DNA of 64,000 nt from Nesterenkonia haasae (lineage in GTDB: Bacteria > Actinomycetota > Actinomycetes > Actinomycetales > Micrococcaceae): NCBI RefSeq assembly GCF_010119385.1, contig NZ_VFIE01000025.1, forward strand, positions 62,500 to 126,499. The letters run 5' to 3'. Below the pieces are notes generated by a model. That model worked only from the letters and a program-made list of their open reading frames with translations. It did not search any database and had not been told where the DNA came from. Both the position numbers and the translations under genes were made by a program. Positions 50,999-59,879 of this stretch are shown here, one piece after another. Position 1 is the first letter of the stretch, and each line of letters opens with the position of its first letter.

Positions 50999-51885
50999 GT
51001 GGAAGACACTTCTTCCCAATCCGCTGACTCAACGGGTTCCGGAGCCGCGCTCAGACTGGCGCGCAATGCTGCCCCAGGGCCGTAGTAGTCGCGTTCTGCC
51101 CGTCTCAATGCAGCCCAGATGGTGGTCTGGTTGGCTGAGAGAACCGGCTTGCCGAGCTCCTGCTCCAGCTGGTCAAGGACTTCATACGTTGGCAGGTTGG
51201 TGCACGAAACCAACACCGCCTCAGCATCTTCGGAGTCTGCACGGCGAACCAAATCATAGGTCGTCTGCCAGGGGACGGTCCAAATGCGACCGGTAAGCCC
51301 AAGATTTGCCGTCTGAACAAGCTTTACTCCTGCCTCGGCGAAGAATTGGCCGAAGAGCGCCCCAATGGCCTCGTCATATGGAGTCGCAGCAGCGATGGTG
51401 GTAATTCCCAGAGCGTGGACGGCTTCCAGTAGGGCTCCCGACGTTGTGACGGCGCTGGGAGCCCGGTCCTGGACAGGAGGGGCGTGTTCTTCCGGATAGA
51501 CCTGGGCTGACTCCACAGCGTAGGCGGCTTCCGATGAGGCTTTTCGGCCGGCTTCAGATATGGCGTGGAGCAGCCGACGTTCACCAGCGAGACCTCGCAC
51601 AAAGCTACCGGAGGTGCAGCCGTAGATGTACCCGAAAGGATCAGTGGCTGAGACGGCCTGCACTGCCTCGGTGATCAACTCTGGACGGGAGATCTCACGA
51701 GCCTGTTGAACGGTGACGGCCAAGGGCTCAAACGGCGTTCGCGTGAAAAGCAGATCCAGCTGATCGAATCCGAAACTGTCCCGGGAGAACTGCCGCAGCT
51801 CACGGTCCAGCCCCATGTCATAGGGCACGACGACGCCCATTGGTACGGCCAGTGGAGACCTCTGGGCGGGGTGTGTCGGTGTCAT
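50995..51885 (-). CDS. Asp/Glu racemase-fold (maleate isomerase-like) enzyme
   Basis: A 296-aa paralogue of the gene downstream, with both expected cysteines: Cys90 in YIYGCTSGSFVRG and Cys228 in AVLVSCTNLPTYEVLDQLEQ. Start at 51885 has AAGGGGA seven bases upstream. It carries an extra segment at about 118-150 (Pro/Glu/Ala-rich) compared with its partner. Known family reactions are cis-trans isomerisation of maleate, racemisation of aspartate, glutamate or hydantoins, and decarboxylation of malonates. Context with a 2-hydroxyacid dehydrogenase and amidase favours a dicarboxylate or amide-derived acid, but the substrate is unknown. Confidence 0.85.
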   Translation of the reverse strand: MTPTHPAQRSPLAVPMGVVVPYDMGLDRELRQFSRDSFGFDQLDLLFTRTPFEPLAVTVQQAREISRPELITEAVQAVSATDPFGYIYGCTSGSFVRGLAGERRLLHAISEAGRKASSEAAYAVESAQVYPEEHAPPVQDRAPSAVTTSGALLEAVHALGITTIAAATPYDEAIGALFGQFFAEAGVKLVQTANLGLTGRIWTVPWQTTYDLVRRADSEDAEAVLVSCTNLPTYEVLDQLEQELGKPVLSANQTTIWAALRRAERDYYGPGAALRASLSAAPEPVESADWEEVSST

Positions 51886-51922
51886 AGATTCCCCTTGAAT
51901 GACGGCGACAACGATCACTGCA

Positions 51923-51937
51923 GGATTGTTGACAATC
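51923..51937. promoter_or_regulatory. GntR-type operator in the divergent catabolic promoter
   Basis: Second exact copy of GGATTGTTGACAATC, overlapped by the 14-bp palindrome CAATCTGCAGATTG (51933-51946). TTGACA at 51929-51934 matches a -35 box on the plus strand, with TAATGT (51953-51958) as a possible -10. The ATG at 51966 then follows the -10 by seven bases and has no ribosome site, consistent with a leaderless message. Bound regulator would block this promoter. Confidence 0.75.
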
Positions 51938-51965
51938 TGCAGATTGAGTTCCTAATGTAGCACCC

Positions 51966-52967
51966 ATGTCAGAGTCTCGTCCGGTCATCACAGTGCTTCG
52001 CCCCTCCGACCCGGATTCTCCGGCATACGAACCCCCGGGACTCGATCAGATCTCGGACCGGGCCGAGATTCGGCTCACCGACGCCGAGCACATTGTCGAT
52101 GACATCGCAGGTGCCGACGCGCTCTTCCTCTGGGACTTCTTTTCTGGTGCGCTGCAGGAAGCGTGGTCCGCAGCAGATCGTTTGACATGGATTCATGTTG
52201 CTGCTGCCGGAGTGGACAAGCTGCTCTTCGACGAGCTCAACGACTCAGACGTGACGGTGACTAATGCACAAGGGATCTTCGACCGTCCGATTGCGGAGTG
52301 GGTGCTCGGAGCAGTTCTGGCACACGCCAAAGACTTCGGCGGAAACTACCGGCTCAAGACCACCAAGACTTGGGATCACCGGGAGACGAAACGAGCCCAG
52401 GGTGCTCGGGCCATGGTCATCGGTACCGGAGCCATCGGGCGTGAAATCGCGCGGCTGCTCAGCGCGGTGGGTATAGAGGTGACTGGGGCAGGTCGGACTG
52501 AACGTGACGAGGACCAGGACTTCGGCGTCGTCGTCCCGTCAGCAACTCTTGAAGAGCACTTTGGCGATTATGACATCATCGTCAACGCTGCCCCGCTGAC
52601 CCCCGCAACTACCCACCTCATTGGTCCCACCACGCTGGCTGCTGTGAAGACCGGAGCTCACCTGATCAACATTGGGCGCGGTGCCTCGGTGAACGAGGAC
52701 GCCCTCATCACTGCTCTGCGCGAAGGCCCCCTGGGGTACGCATCATTGGATGTGTTCGAGCAGGAGCCACTGCCTCAGGACTCCGAACTCTGGGAGTTGG
52801 ACAACGTCATGATCGCCGCTCATATGTCGGGAGACGTCCACGGATGGCGGGATTCGCTGGCCGAGCTGTTCATAGACAACGCCCAACGATGGTTGGATGG
52901 GAGAGACTTGCTCAACGTGGTGGACAAGGACAAGGGATATGTCCCAGGAAAGAGGAGCGCATCATGA
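51966..52967 (+). CDS. D-2-hydroxyacid dehydrogenase family protein
   Basis: A 333-aa NAD(P)-dependent dehydrogenase. The Rossmann motif is MVIGTGAIGREIARLLSAVGIEV at about 148-170. Catalytic residues: Arg in NIGRGASVNEDAL, Glu in DVFEQEPLP, His in IAAHMSGD. It would interconvert a 2-keto and a 2-hydroxy acid. The start appears leaderless. The amidase gene starts inside its stop codon (ATGA), so the two are translationally coupled. Confidence 0.9.
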   Translation: MSESRPVITVLRPSDPDSPAYEPPGLDQISDRAEIRLTDAEHIVDDIAGADALFLWDFFSGALQEAWSAADRLTWIHVAAAGVDKLLFDELNDSDVTVTNAQGIFDRPIAEWVLGAVLAHAKDFGGNYRLKTTKTWDHRETKRAQGARAMVIGTGAIGREIARLLSAVGIEVTGAGRTERDEDQDFGVVVPSATLEEHFGDYDIIVNAAPLTPATTHLIGPTTLAAVKTGAHLINIGRGASVNEDALITALREGPLGYASLDVFEQEPLPQDSELWELDNVMIAAHMSGDVHGWRDSLAELFIDNAQRWLDGRDLLNVVDKDKGYVPGKRSAS

Positions 52968-54385
52968 CGGACCTGGCTGAGCTGACTGCCGCCGAGCTGC
53001 TGGACGGTTACGCCGCGGGGAGCTTCACGCCCGTGGATGCCACGGAGGCCGCCCTGAGACGTATCGATGAGTGCAACGGTGATCTCAATGCGTTTGTATT
53101 GGTGGACCGTGATTCTGCCATTGCCTCAGCTAAAGCCTCTGCCGCGCGATGGCAGGCCGGAGAGACTCTCGGTATCGGCGATGGTGTGCCGACCTCTATC
53201 AAAGACATGTTCATCACCGCGGGATGGCCTACGCTGCGCGGATCGACACTTATCGACGACGCCGGCCCATGGGAGGCCGACGCCCCCTGCGTCGCCCGGC
53301 TCCGCGAGACCGGTGCGGTGCTACTTGGCAAAGTTTCCACCCCGGAATTCGCGTGGAAAGGCACCACGGACAGTGAGCGGTTCGGTGCCACCGGGAACCC
53401 TTGGGATCCCTCCACCACTGCAGGCGGTTCATCCGGAGGCTCATCGGCTGCGGTGGGAGCCGGGATGGGGGCCTGGTCAGTGGGCACCGATGCTGGCGGC
53501 TCAGTCAGGATTCCTGCCGCCTTCACGGGGACAGTAGCCCTGAAGCCTACGTTCGGCACAGTGCCGATGTTCCCCGCCTCACCGTTCGGGACCCTTGCAC
53601 ACGCCGGCCCCATGACCCGCACCGTGGCGGACGCCGCTATGCTGATGGACGTCGTCACCGGATTCGACTCACGTGACTGGGCCGCCCTGCCCACGCCAAC
53701 AACGTCATTCACTGCAGGGCTCGAAGAGGGCGTCCGTGGACTGCGCATTGCCTTCTCCCCAACTCTTGGGTTCGGAGAGAACGCCCCGGACATCGATCGA
53801 TCGGTGCGGGAAGCGGTGGAGGAGCTCGAGGCCCTGGGCGCAGTCGTCGAAGAGGTCGATCCGGGGTTTACTGACCCAGTAGAGGCCTTCCACGTGCTGT
53901 GGTTCACTGGTGCGGCCAAGGTGGTTGCGGCCTACGGACCGGGGGCATTGGCCAAGGTGGACCCTGACCTCCGCGCAGGAATAGAGCGTTATGCGGACGC
54001 CTCAGCACAGGACTACCTTGACGCGACTGCTGTGCGGATGGAGTTGGGAGTGCTCATGGGAGCCTTCCACGAGAAGTATGACCTCCTGGTGACGCCTACA
54101 ATGCCGATCACTGCTTTCGACCGCACCCGCCAGGCTCCCGAGGGTTGGAAATCTGATCTGTGGACCTCCTGGACCCCGTACACGTACCCGTTCAACATGA
54201 CCCAGCAGCCTGCGGCTTCGGTGCCTTGCGGGGTGGCCGACAACGGACTGCCGGTAGGACTTCAGTTCGTGGGTGCACGCACTCAGGATCGACTCGTACT
54301 CCGTGCCGCGCGAGCTTATGAAAAAGCAACCGGAGAGAAGTTCTCCCGCCCCGTATTCGAACCAGTTGTGCAGGGCACGGCCTAG
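52964..54385 (+). CDS. Amidase-signature-family amidase
   Basis: A 473-aa serine amidase. The Ser-cisSer-Lys triad is complete: Lys in PTSIKDMFITAGWPT, cis-Ser in TAGGSSGGSSAAVGAGMG, nucleophilic Ser in GTDAGGSVRIPAAF. Start at 52964 overlaps the preceding stop by four bases and has AAAGAGGAG upstream; the frame open back to 52844 lies in the dehydrogenase gene. The enzyme hydrolyses a carboxamide to acid plus ammonia; together with the dehydrogenase this could feed the racemase-fold enzymes. Related proteins include AtzF- and GatA-like enzymes. Confidence 0.92.
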   Translation: MTDLAELTAAELLDGYAAGSFTPVDATEAALRRIDECNGDLNAFVLVDRDSAIASAKASAARWQAGETLGIGDGVPTSIKDMFITAGWPTLRGSTLIDDAGPWEADAPCVARLRETGAVLLGKVSTPEFAWKGTTDSERFGATGNPWDPSTTAGGSSGGSSAAVGAGMGAWSVGTDAGGSVRIPAAFTGTVALKPTFGTVPMFPASPFGTLAHAGPMTRTVADAAMLMDVVTGFDSRDWAALPTPTTSFTAGLEEGVRGLRIAFSPTLGFGENAPDIDRSVREAVEELEALGAVVEEVDPGFTDPVEAFHVLWFTGAAKVVAAYGPGALAKVDPDLRAGIERYADASAQDYLDATAVRMELGVLMGAFHEKYDLLVTPTMPITAFDRTRQAPEGWKSDLWTSWTPYTYPFNMTQQPAASVPCGVADNGLPVGLQFVGARTQDRLVLRAARAYEKATGEKFSRPVFEPVVQGTA

Positions 54386-54387
54386 GC

Positions 54388-54909
54388 GTGACCAGGTTCA
54401 TTACGGTCACCCTGGAACGACGGGGAGTGACTTGCCTGGCCAAGCTGCTCGACGAGGCGGCTCCCCGCACCTGTGCGGCTGTATGGGACGCCCTGCCGCG
54501 GTCAGGCCAGGTCTACCACGGCAAATACGCACGCAATGAGATCTACCATCTCCTAGAGGCTTTTGCCGCACAGGAGCCCGGTAAGGAAAATACGACCGTC
54601 ACTCCCATACCTGGCGACCTTTGTTACTTTGCCTTCGACTCCGATGACTTGGGCAACCCCGCATACGGCTATGACTCCGGTGCAGACGTGCGAGCAGATG
54701 CTCCGACCGCAGCCAAGCCCATTATCGATCTTGCGGTGTTTTACGGCCGGAACAATCTGTTGATCAACGGCGACCAGGGGTGGGTCCCCGGAAATGTGTT
54801 CGGCACGATCGTCGAGGGTCTCGATGAACTGGCAGACGCTTGCCAGTCCATCTGGATGGACGGAGCGCGCGGCGAGACGCTGACCTTTGCCCGTGCACAC
54901 GAAATCTAA
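54388..54909 (+). CDS. DUF3830-family protein
   Basis: A 173-aa protein starting with GTG two bases after the amidase stop. The family is recognised from its opening TRFITVTLERRGVTCLAKLLDEAAPRTCAAVWDALP and later TPIPGDLCYFAFDSDD and GWVPGNVFGTIVEGLDELA; DUF3830 has a cyclophilin-like barrel and often sits with amidases, hydantoinases or racemases (recalled context). Function unknown. As the last gene of this operon, it may bind or process the same substrate. Confidence 0.82.
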   Translation: MTRFITVTLERRGVTCLAKLLDEAAPRTCAAVWDALPRSGQVYHGKYARNEIYHLLEAFAAQEPGKENTTVTPIPGDLCYFAFDSDDLGNPAYGYDSGADVRADAPTAAKPIIDLAVFYGRNNLLINGDQGWVPGNVFGTIVEGLDELADACQSIWMDGARGETLTFARAHEI

Positions 54910-54944
54910 GCAGAAGGCGTAGAAAGCCGAGCGAGTTCGCAGTT

Positions 54945-55367
54945 TCAGAAGCGTGCAGCGAGTTCTTTGGTGCGGGCCGCGAGATCCTCCCGGATCATCA
55001 CCATCCGCTCATGACCTTCCACGCCAAAAAGAGACGGTTCCACAGTCTCCCAGCGCTCAACAACGACCCCGTCGACTTCGGGTACCTCAGCCTCGGCGCC
55101 AATAATGATGACGTATCCGGCTTCTCGCATCCCTTCCTCCGTCAGTTGCGTGGGCTGCTGGTCATGAATATCAATCCCCACCTCGCTGAGCACAGAGGCT
55201 GAGAGAGCGTTGATGCGCTGACCGGCCTTGGTGCCTGCCGAGGAAACTGTCACGGAGTCAGGCTTACCATCCTGATGGAGCTGCTTCCGGAGTAGGCCTG
55301 CGGCCATTTGGGACTTGCCGCCGTTCTTGACGCATACGAAGAGGACGCCGGGGGGCTGATCAGACAT
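54945..55367 (-). CDS. Low-molecular-weight phosphatase-fold, arsenate-reductase-like protein
   Basis: A 140-aa protein with the P-loop FVCVKNGGKSQMA (Cys at 12). The usual Arg of the CX5R loop is Lys here, as I recall for many actinobacterial arsenate-mycothiol transferase-like proteins. DQQPTQLTEE matches the segment after the P-loop core in this group, but the typical late Asp-Pro acid motif is not obvious. Encoded 50 bases after pstB in the same direction, so it probably belongs to the phosphate operon and could act on arsenate that enters by the Pst system. Protein phosphatase activity is an alternative. Confidence 0.75.
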   Translation of the reverse strand: MSDQPPGVLFVCVKNGGKSQMAAGLLRKQLHQDGKPDSVTVSSAGTKAGQRINALSASVLSEVGIDIHDQQPTQLTEEGMREAGYVIIIGAEAEVPEVDGVVVERWETVEPSLFGVEGHERMVMIREDLAARTKELAARF

Positions 55368-55417
55368 GTTTGCTCCTGGAAGCGGTTCCTATTCGGTCGT
55401 CCAAGGCGGTGAGCCGA

Positions 55418-56197
55418 TCATCCGAACTTGCCGGAGACATACCGTTCCGTCTGCTGGTTGCTTGGATTGTTGAAGATCGTTGACGTCTCGGCGTATTCGA
55501 TCATTTTGCCGGGTTTCCCTGTGCCAGCAATGTTGAAGAATGCAGTTTTCTGGCTTACCCGAGCTGCCTGCTGCATGTTGTGAGTCACGATCACGATCGT
55601 GTACTCCTGCTGGAGCTCAGAAATCAGGTCTTCGATTGCAAGCGTCGAGATGGGATCGAGCGCGGAGCACGGCTCATCCATCAGAATGACCTCGGGCTTC
55701 ACTGCGACTGTCCGCGCGATGCAGAGCCTCTGCTGCTGTCCTCCGGAGAGGCCCGAGCCAGGCTTGTCCAGGCGGTCTTTGACCTCGTTCCAGAGGTTCG
55801 CACCGTGCAACGCGCCTTCCACAATGTCGTCGGCCTGAGATTTCGACATGCGGGCACCATTGAGTTTGTAGCCTGCTAGGACGTTTTCCCTGATACTCAT
55901 GGTGGGAAAGGGATTGGGACGCTGGAAAACCATTCCGACCATCGAGCGCACCGTCACCGGGTCGACGCCGGGGCCATAGATATTGTCGTCGTCCAACAGC
56001 AACTGCCCCTCGACTCGCGCTCCGGGGAGCACCTCGTGCATACGGTTCAGACTGCGGAGGAAGGTCGTCTTGCCGCAACCGGAGGGGCCGATGAAGGCCG
56101 TGACCGATCTGGCTGCGATTTCGATGTTGACGCCTTCTACAGCGAGAAAGTCACCGTAGTACACGTTGAGATCCTTGGCGGTGATGCTCTTGGACAT
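55418..56197 (-). CDS. pstB: Phosphate ABC transporter ATPase
   Basis: A 259-aa ATPase of the high-affinity phosphate importer. Walker [10 protein letters not shown], signature [15 protein letters not shown], Walker [15 protein letters not shown]-loop IVTHNMQQA. PstB-specific text includes [27 protein letters not shown] and [19 protein letters not shown] at the end. Follows pstA with a 39-base gap. No phoU gene is next to it in the window. Confidence 0.95.
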   Translation of the reverse strand: MSKSITAKDLNVYYGDFLAVEGVNIEIAARSVTAFIGPSGCGKTTFLRSLNRMHEVLPGARVEGQLLLDDDNIYGPGVDPVTVRSMVGMVFQRPNPFPTMSIRENVLAGYKLNGARMSKSQADDIVEGALHGANLWNEVKDRLDKPGSGLSGGQQQRLCIARTVAVKPEVILMDEPCSALDPISTLAIEDLISELQQEYTIVIVTHNMQQAARVSQKTAFFNIAGTGKPGKMIEYAETSTIFNNPSNQQTERYVSGKFG

Positions 56198-56236
56198 ATC
56201 TTCAGCTCACTCTTTCTTGAGGTTCTTTTGATGTTG

Positions 56237-57448
56237 TCAGCGGCCAGTCTTCTTGGGCGCGAAGAGAGTGGCGATGATGCGTGCGGTGAGGTTCAGTCCC
56301 ATGACAATAATGATGAGCACCAGAGCTGCTGCCCATGCGCGCTGGTGGGAGGGATCTGAGAAGTTCGGTGACGTCGGGTTCTGGAACTGCCTGAAGATGT
56401 ATACCGGAAGGGCGGTCATCCACCCTTGGAAGAGGTTCCAGTTGTTGCTGACCACGAACCCGGCCGTCACCAGTATGGGTGCCGTTTCCCCGATGACACG
56501 GGCAATGGCCAGTGTGACACCGGCTGCGATACCGGAAATCGCCGTCGGAATGACCACCTTGATGATGGTTCGCCATTTGCGCACTCCCAAGGCGTAGGAT
56601 GCCTCGCGGAGCTCATTGGGAACCACGCGGAGCATCTCTTCAGTAGTCCGGACGACCACCGGAATCATCAGCACAGACAGGGCAATCGCGGCGGTAATTC
56701 CCATGGTCGAGCGGGTCGGTAAAGGCAGTCCGAGGCTGTTACCCACTCCAAGGAACCATCCCATCGCGGCCGCCCCGAAGAGGCCCGCCACAATGGAGGG
56801 TATGCCGGTCATGACGTCCACAAAGAAGGTGATCGCTCGAGATAGCGTGCCCCCTCGCGCATATTCGACCAAGTAAATTGACGTCATCAGCCCAATGGGC
56901 ACAGAGATAAATGTCGCCGTCAGGGTGATCAGAAGGGATCCGACCAGGGCGTGGCGGATACCACCCAGCACTGGTGTGCCTTCTTCTTGGCTTCGTTGAT
57001 CGGTCGTTCCATCAATCCCCTGCATGTCCGAGGCCAGGAAGCCAGGTTCCAAGAGTCCGGGGATTCCGATGGACGTTACTGACCAGATGACCGAGAACAG
57101 GGGAAGCAGAGCGATGATGAAAGCCACATACACCAAGTTTTTCCACATCTTGTCTTTGGCTTGGCGTCGGTTGACCTTGACTCGTGTCACGCCGTAACTG
57201 ATGAGGACATAGAGAACCGCGGTGAAGACGAACCACAACGCAAAATTGAATGAGATGAGTGAGCTCAGGGCTGCCCCGAGCGCAGCAGAGACCACAAGTA
57301 TCACCAGGCCGGTCCACCAGGGTAGACGGTTCTGCGTCAGTGAAGTCGGACGGAGCACGGACGATGGATCTGGGACCTTCTGTCGGGCCGGTCCGGCGGG
57401 GCCTTCGACCGATGCGGGAGTTGGTCGCTGCTGCTGGGTCTGGCTCAT
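56237..57448 (-). CDS. pstA: Phosphate ABC transporter permease PstA
   Basis: A 403-aa permease. The start at 57448 (ATG) overlaps the pstC stop by one base; GGAG lies seven bases upstream. The C-terminal 290 residues are a standard PstA with EAA loop ELREASYALGVRKWRTIIKVVIPTAISGI and the segment TSIYLVEYARGG. It is about 100 aa longer than usual: an N-terminal extension holds a Pro/Gln-rich tail and two extra membrane helices (about 45-85), as in several Micrococcales. Confidence 0.93.
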   Translation of the reverse strand: MSQTQQQRPTPASVEGPAGPARQKVPDPSSVLRPTSLTQNRLPWWTGLVILVVSAALGAALSSLISFNFALWFVFTAVLYVLISYGVTRVKVNRRQAKDKMWKNLVYVAFIIALLPLFSVIWSVTSIGIPGLLEPGFLASDMQGIDGTTDQRSQEEGTPVLGGIRHALVGSLLITLTATFISVPIGLMTSIYLVEYARGGTLSRAITFFVDVMTGIPSIVAGLFGAAAMGWFLGVGNSLGLPLPTRSTMGITAAIALSVLMIPVVVRTTEEMLRVVPNELREASYALGVRKWRTIIKVVIPTAISGIAAGVTLAIARVIGETAPILVTAGFVVSNNWNLFQGWMTALPVYIFRQFQNPTSPNFSDPSHQRAWAAALVLIIIVMGLNLTARIIATLFAPKKTGR

Positions 57449-58446
57449 CAATTGGCTCCAGAGAATTCTTTGTGACGGTTGACGATCCAGCGGGCCGTCA
57501 TGTTGACGATGAGGGTGATGATGAACAGCACCAAACCGATGGCGATCAGCTGGGCTTGCCGCACTGATCCTGGCGGTGCTTCCGGGAAGCCAAGTGCGAT
57601 TTCGGCTGGAATAGTGCTGTTACCGGAAGAGATGAGGGACGCCGTGAGCAGGCCGGGTGAGAGAACCAACGCCACGGCCATCGTCTCACCGAGAGCTCGC
57701 CCGAGACCCAACATCACACCAGAGATGATGCCGGCTCGAGCGAAGGGGAAGACTGCCATGGTGATCATCTCCCACCGCGTTGCGCCCAGTGCCAAAGCAG
57801 CCTCTTCGTGAAGTTTGGGTGTTTGGATGAAGATTTCCCGGCAGACTGAGGTGATGATCGGAAGAATCATCACCGCCAGCACAACTCCTGCGGTGAAGAT
57901 TGTCCGCCCTGTTTGCGAGGGGTTTCCGGCGAACAAAGGAATGAACCCGAGGTTCTGGTGGAGCCAGCCATAGACCGGAACAAGCGCAGGGCCGAGAAAG
58001 CTCATTCCCCAGGCGCCGTAGACCACCGACGGTATCGCGGCAAGCAAGTCGATCAGGTAGCCGATGGACTTGCTTAACCGGGGCGGAGAAAAATGCGAAA
58101 TGTAGAGCGCCACTCCCACTGCCACGGGAGTGGCGAGCACGAGAGCGATCAGCGAAGCAATCAGTGTGCCGATCACCAGGGGGTAGGCATACTCAAGGAA
58201 CTGCTGAAGAATGAGTCCTTCCTCTTCACGGTATACCGCGCCTACGGAGTTGAAGCTGAGGAAGATGGCGACGAACGCGAGGGTGACGAGGATAGCAACG
58301 CCGGACAGGAGCGCCACTCCGGAAAAGACCCGGTCCCCCATGACGCCGCCGGAGTCGGCGCTCGTCAGCGCATTGGTACCGGGTTCTTGGCGACCGGATT
58401 GGTCTGTCGGCTTAGCTGGGGAGTGAGACTCGCCAGGACTGGTCAC
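57448..58446 (-). CDS. pstC: Phosphate ABC transporter permease PstC
   Basis: A 332-aa permease with six helices and a 35-residue polar N-terminal tail. PstC features: PLVIGTLIASLIALVLATPVAVGVALYISHF, IDLLAAIPSVVYGAWG, and the EAA loop LHEEAALALGATRWEMITMAVFPFARAGI. Separated from pstS by 145 bases that contain a strong hairpin, and coupled to pstA. Confidence 0.94.
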   Translation of the reverse strand: MTSPGESHSPAKPTDQSGRQEPGTNALTSADSGGVMGDRVFSGVALLSGVAILVTLAFVAIFLSFNSVGAVYREEEGLILQQFLEYAYPLVIGTLIASLIALVLATPVAVGVALYISHFSPPRLSKSIGYLIDLLAAIPSVVYGAWGMSFLGPALVPVYGWLHQNLGFIPLFAGNPSQTGRTIFTAGVVLAVMILPIITSVCREIFIQTPKLHEEAALALGATRWEMITMAVFPFARAGIISGVMLGLGRALGETMAVALVLSPGLLTASLISSGNSTIPAEIALGFPEAPPGSVRQAQLIAIGLVLFIITLIVNMTARWIVNRHKEFSGAN

Positions 58447-58522
58447 GGGGGCTCCCTGCCTCGGTGGGTATGTGTGTAGTGATCAAGAGCGCTGGCCCGA
58501 CGGTTGCCTGGATTGTCATACC

Positions 58523-58542
58523 CCAGAGGCTGCGGCCTCTGG
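58523..58542 (-). other. Intercistronic hairpin between pstS and pstC
   Basis: CCAGAGGC and GCCTCTGG form a perfect 8-bp stem around a TGCG loop, between the pstS stop (58592) and the pstC start (58446). No T-tract follows in the direction of transcription. It likely stabilises the pstS message or partly terminates, giving more binding protein than permease. Confidence 0.6.
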
Positions 58543-58591
58543 ACTTCGGTTTCCGCCGGGCCAGGATGTGATGAACTGAGTGAGGCTATAC

Positions 58592-59725
58592 CTACTCGGC
58601 GACGGTGATCTCAGAGATCGCGTCCATAGCATTGCTGCGCAGCTCCTCTGACATTGGAGCGTTGCCCGCAGCAGATTCAGCTGTCTGCTGTCCATCTTCG
58701 GAGACCAGATACTCGGCGAAAGCGATTGCAAGATCCGCAGTCTCCTGGTCTGGATACTCGTTGCAGAAGATGTTGTATGCAGCGAGCACGATCGGGTAGG
58801 CGCCCTCTTCTTCCGTATCGCGGTCGAGCTCAACGGCCATATTGTTCGGGGCCTGGCCCTCAACTGGAGTGGAGGAGGCTACCGCCTGCGATGCGGCCTC
58901 AGCATTGTGTTCGACGTAGTCGTTGCCGACCCACACTGCCACAGAGTTCAGTCCGCCAATCTGAGAAGCATCTGCGTATGTGATCGCGCCATCGGTCTGT
59001 GACGTCAGATCGACGACACCGGAGTTCTGCTGCGCAGACTCCGCCGAGATGTCTGCAGGCCACGCGTCACTGGCTTCCCATTCCCAGGTCCCAGCGGCGG
59101 CTTCCAAGTATTCAGTGAAGTTGTCCGTCGTACCGGAGTCATCAGCGCGGTGCACAACGGTGATGGGAGTATCCGGCAGGTCGATGTCTTCATTGTGCTC
59201 CGCGATGGCGTCGTCGTCCCACGTGGTGATTTCGCCGGAGAAGATGCTGCCGATGGTGTCAGCATCGAGGTTCAGGGTGTCGTCAATGCCCTCAACGTTG
59301 AACGCGACGGCAATCGGAGAGATGTACGCAGGAATGTGGAAAGCTCCGTCGGGACCGCAGATCTCCTTGGACTGTTCCCACTCATCGTCATCCATGGCTG
59401 AGTCTGAACCGGCCCAGTCATATTCGCCACCAAGGAAGCCATCGCGCCCGGCACCGGAGCCTACAGATGCATAGTTGACCTGCGCCTCAGGCGCTACAGA
59501 AGCAAAGCCATTCGTCCAAGCGGTCATGGCGGCCTCCTGGGATGAAGCACCGCCTCCCACCAAGGTTCCCTGCACCTCGCTGGTATCGGTGCCGCCGTTG
59601 GCCTCCCCGTTGCCGTTGTCATCGCCGTTCTCGGCACCCGGGTTGTTGGCCTCGCCGCAGGCAACAAGTGCCACCGTTGCGACCGACAGGATGGCCGCTG
59701 CGCGACCGAAACTTTCTAACTTCAC
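58592..59725 (-). CDS. pstS: Phosphate-binding lipoprotein PstS
   Basis: A 377-aa extracytoplasmic phosphate receptor. GTG at 59725 is chosen as start: GAGGGA lies six bases upstream and the lipoprotein signal (RAAAILSVATVALVAC) begins there; the frame is open to 59776. Binding-site segments are GGGASSQEAAMTAW, FLGGEYDWAGSDSAM and HRADDSGTTDNFTEYL. An acidic Asn/Gly/Glu linker follows the Cys. A PHO-box-like repeat lies about 155 bases upstream. Confidence 0.94.
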   Translation of the reverse strand: MKLESFGRAAAILSVATVALVACGEANNPGAENGDDNGNGEANGGTDTSEVQGTLVGGGASSQEAAMTAWTNGFASVAPEAQVNYASVGSGAGRDGFLGGEYDWAGSDSAMDDDEWEQSKEICGPDGAFHIPAYISPIAVAFNVEGIDDTLNLDADTIGSIFSGEITTWDDDAIAEHNEDIDLPDTPITVVHRADDSGTTDNFTEYLEAAAGTWEWEASDAWPADISAESAQQNSGVVDLTSQTDGAITYADASQIGGLNSVAVWVGNDYVEHNAEAASQAVASSTPVEGQAPNNMAVELDRDTEEEGAYPIVLAAYNIFCNEYPDQETADLAIAFAEYLVSEDGQQTAESAAGNAPMSEELRSNAMDAISEITVAE

Positions 59726-59879
59726 GTTGTCCCTCTCTGAGGATTTGTCGTCAGCGCTATCGACGATGCGCCGCACTGCGAACTGCTGTGGCCCTATGGC
59801 TCACGCGCATGAACATAGACATGGCCGCGGAGCCGAGTGTCACGCTAAGGGGACCAGATGACAGCTAGTTGCTGTCTGA

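Noticed and set aside
53008-53919. 303-codon reverse frame opposite the amidase
   Set aside because: Ser/Pro/Ala-rich shadow; the amidase triad is complete on the plus strand.
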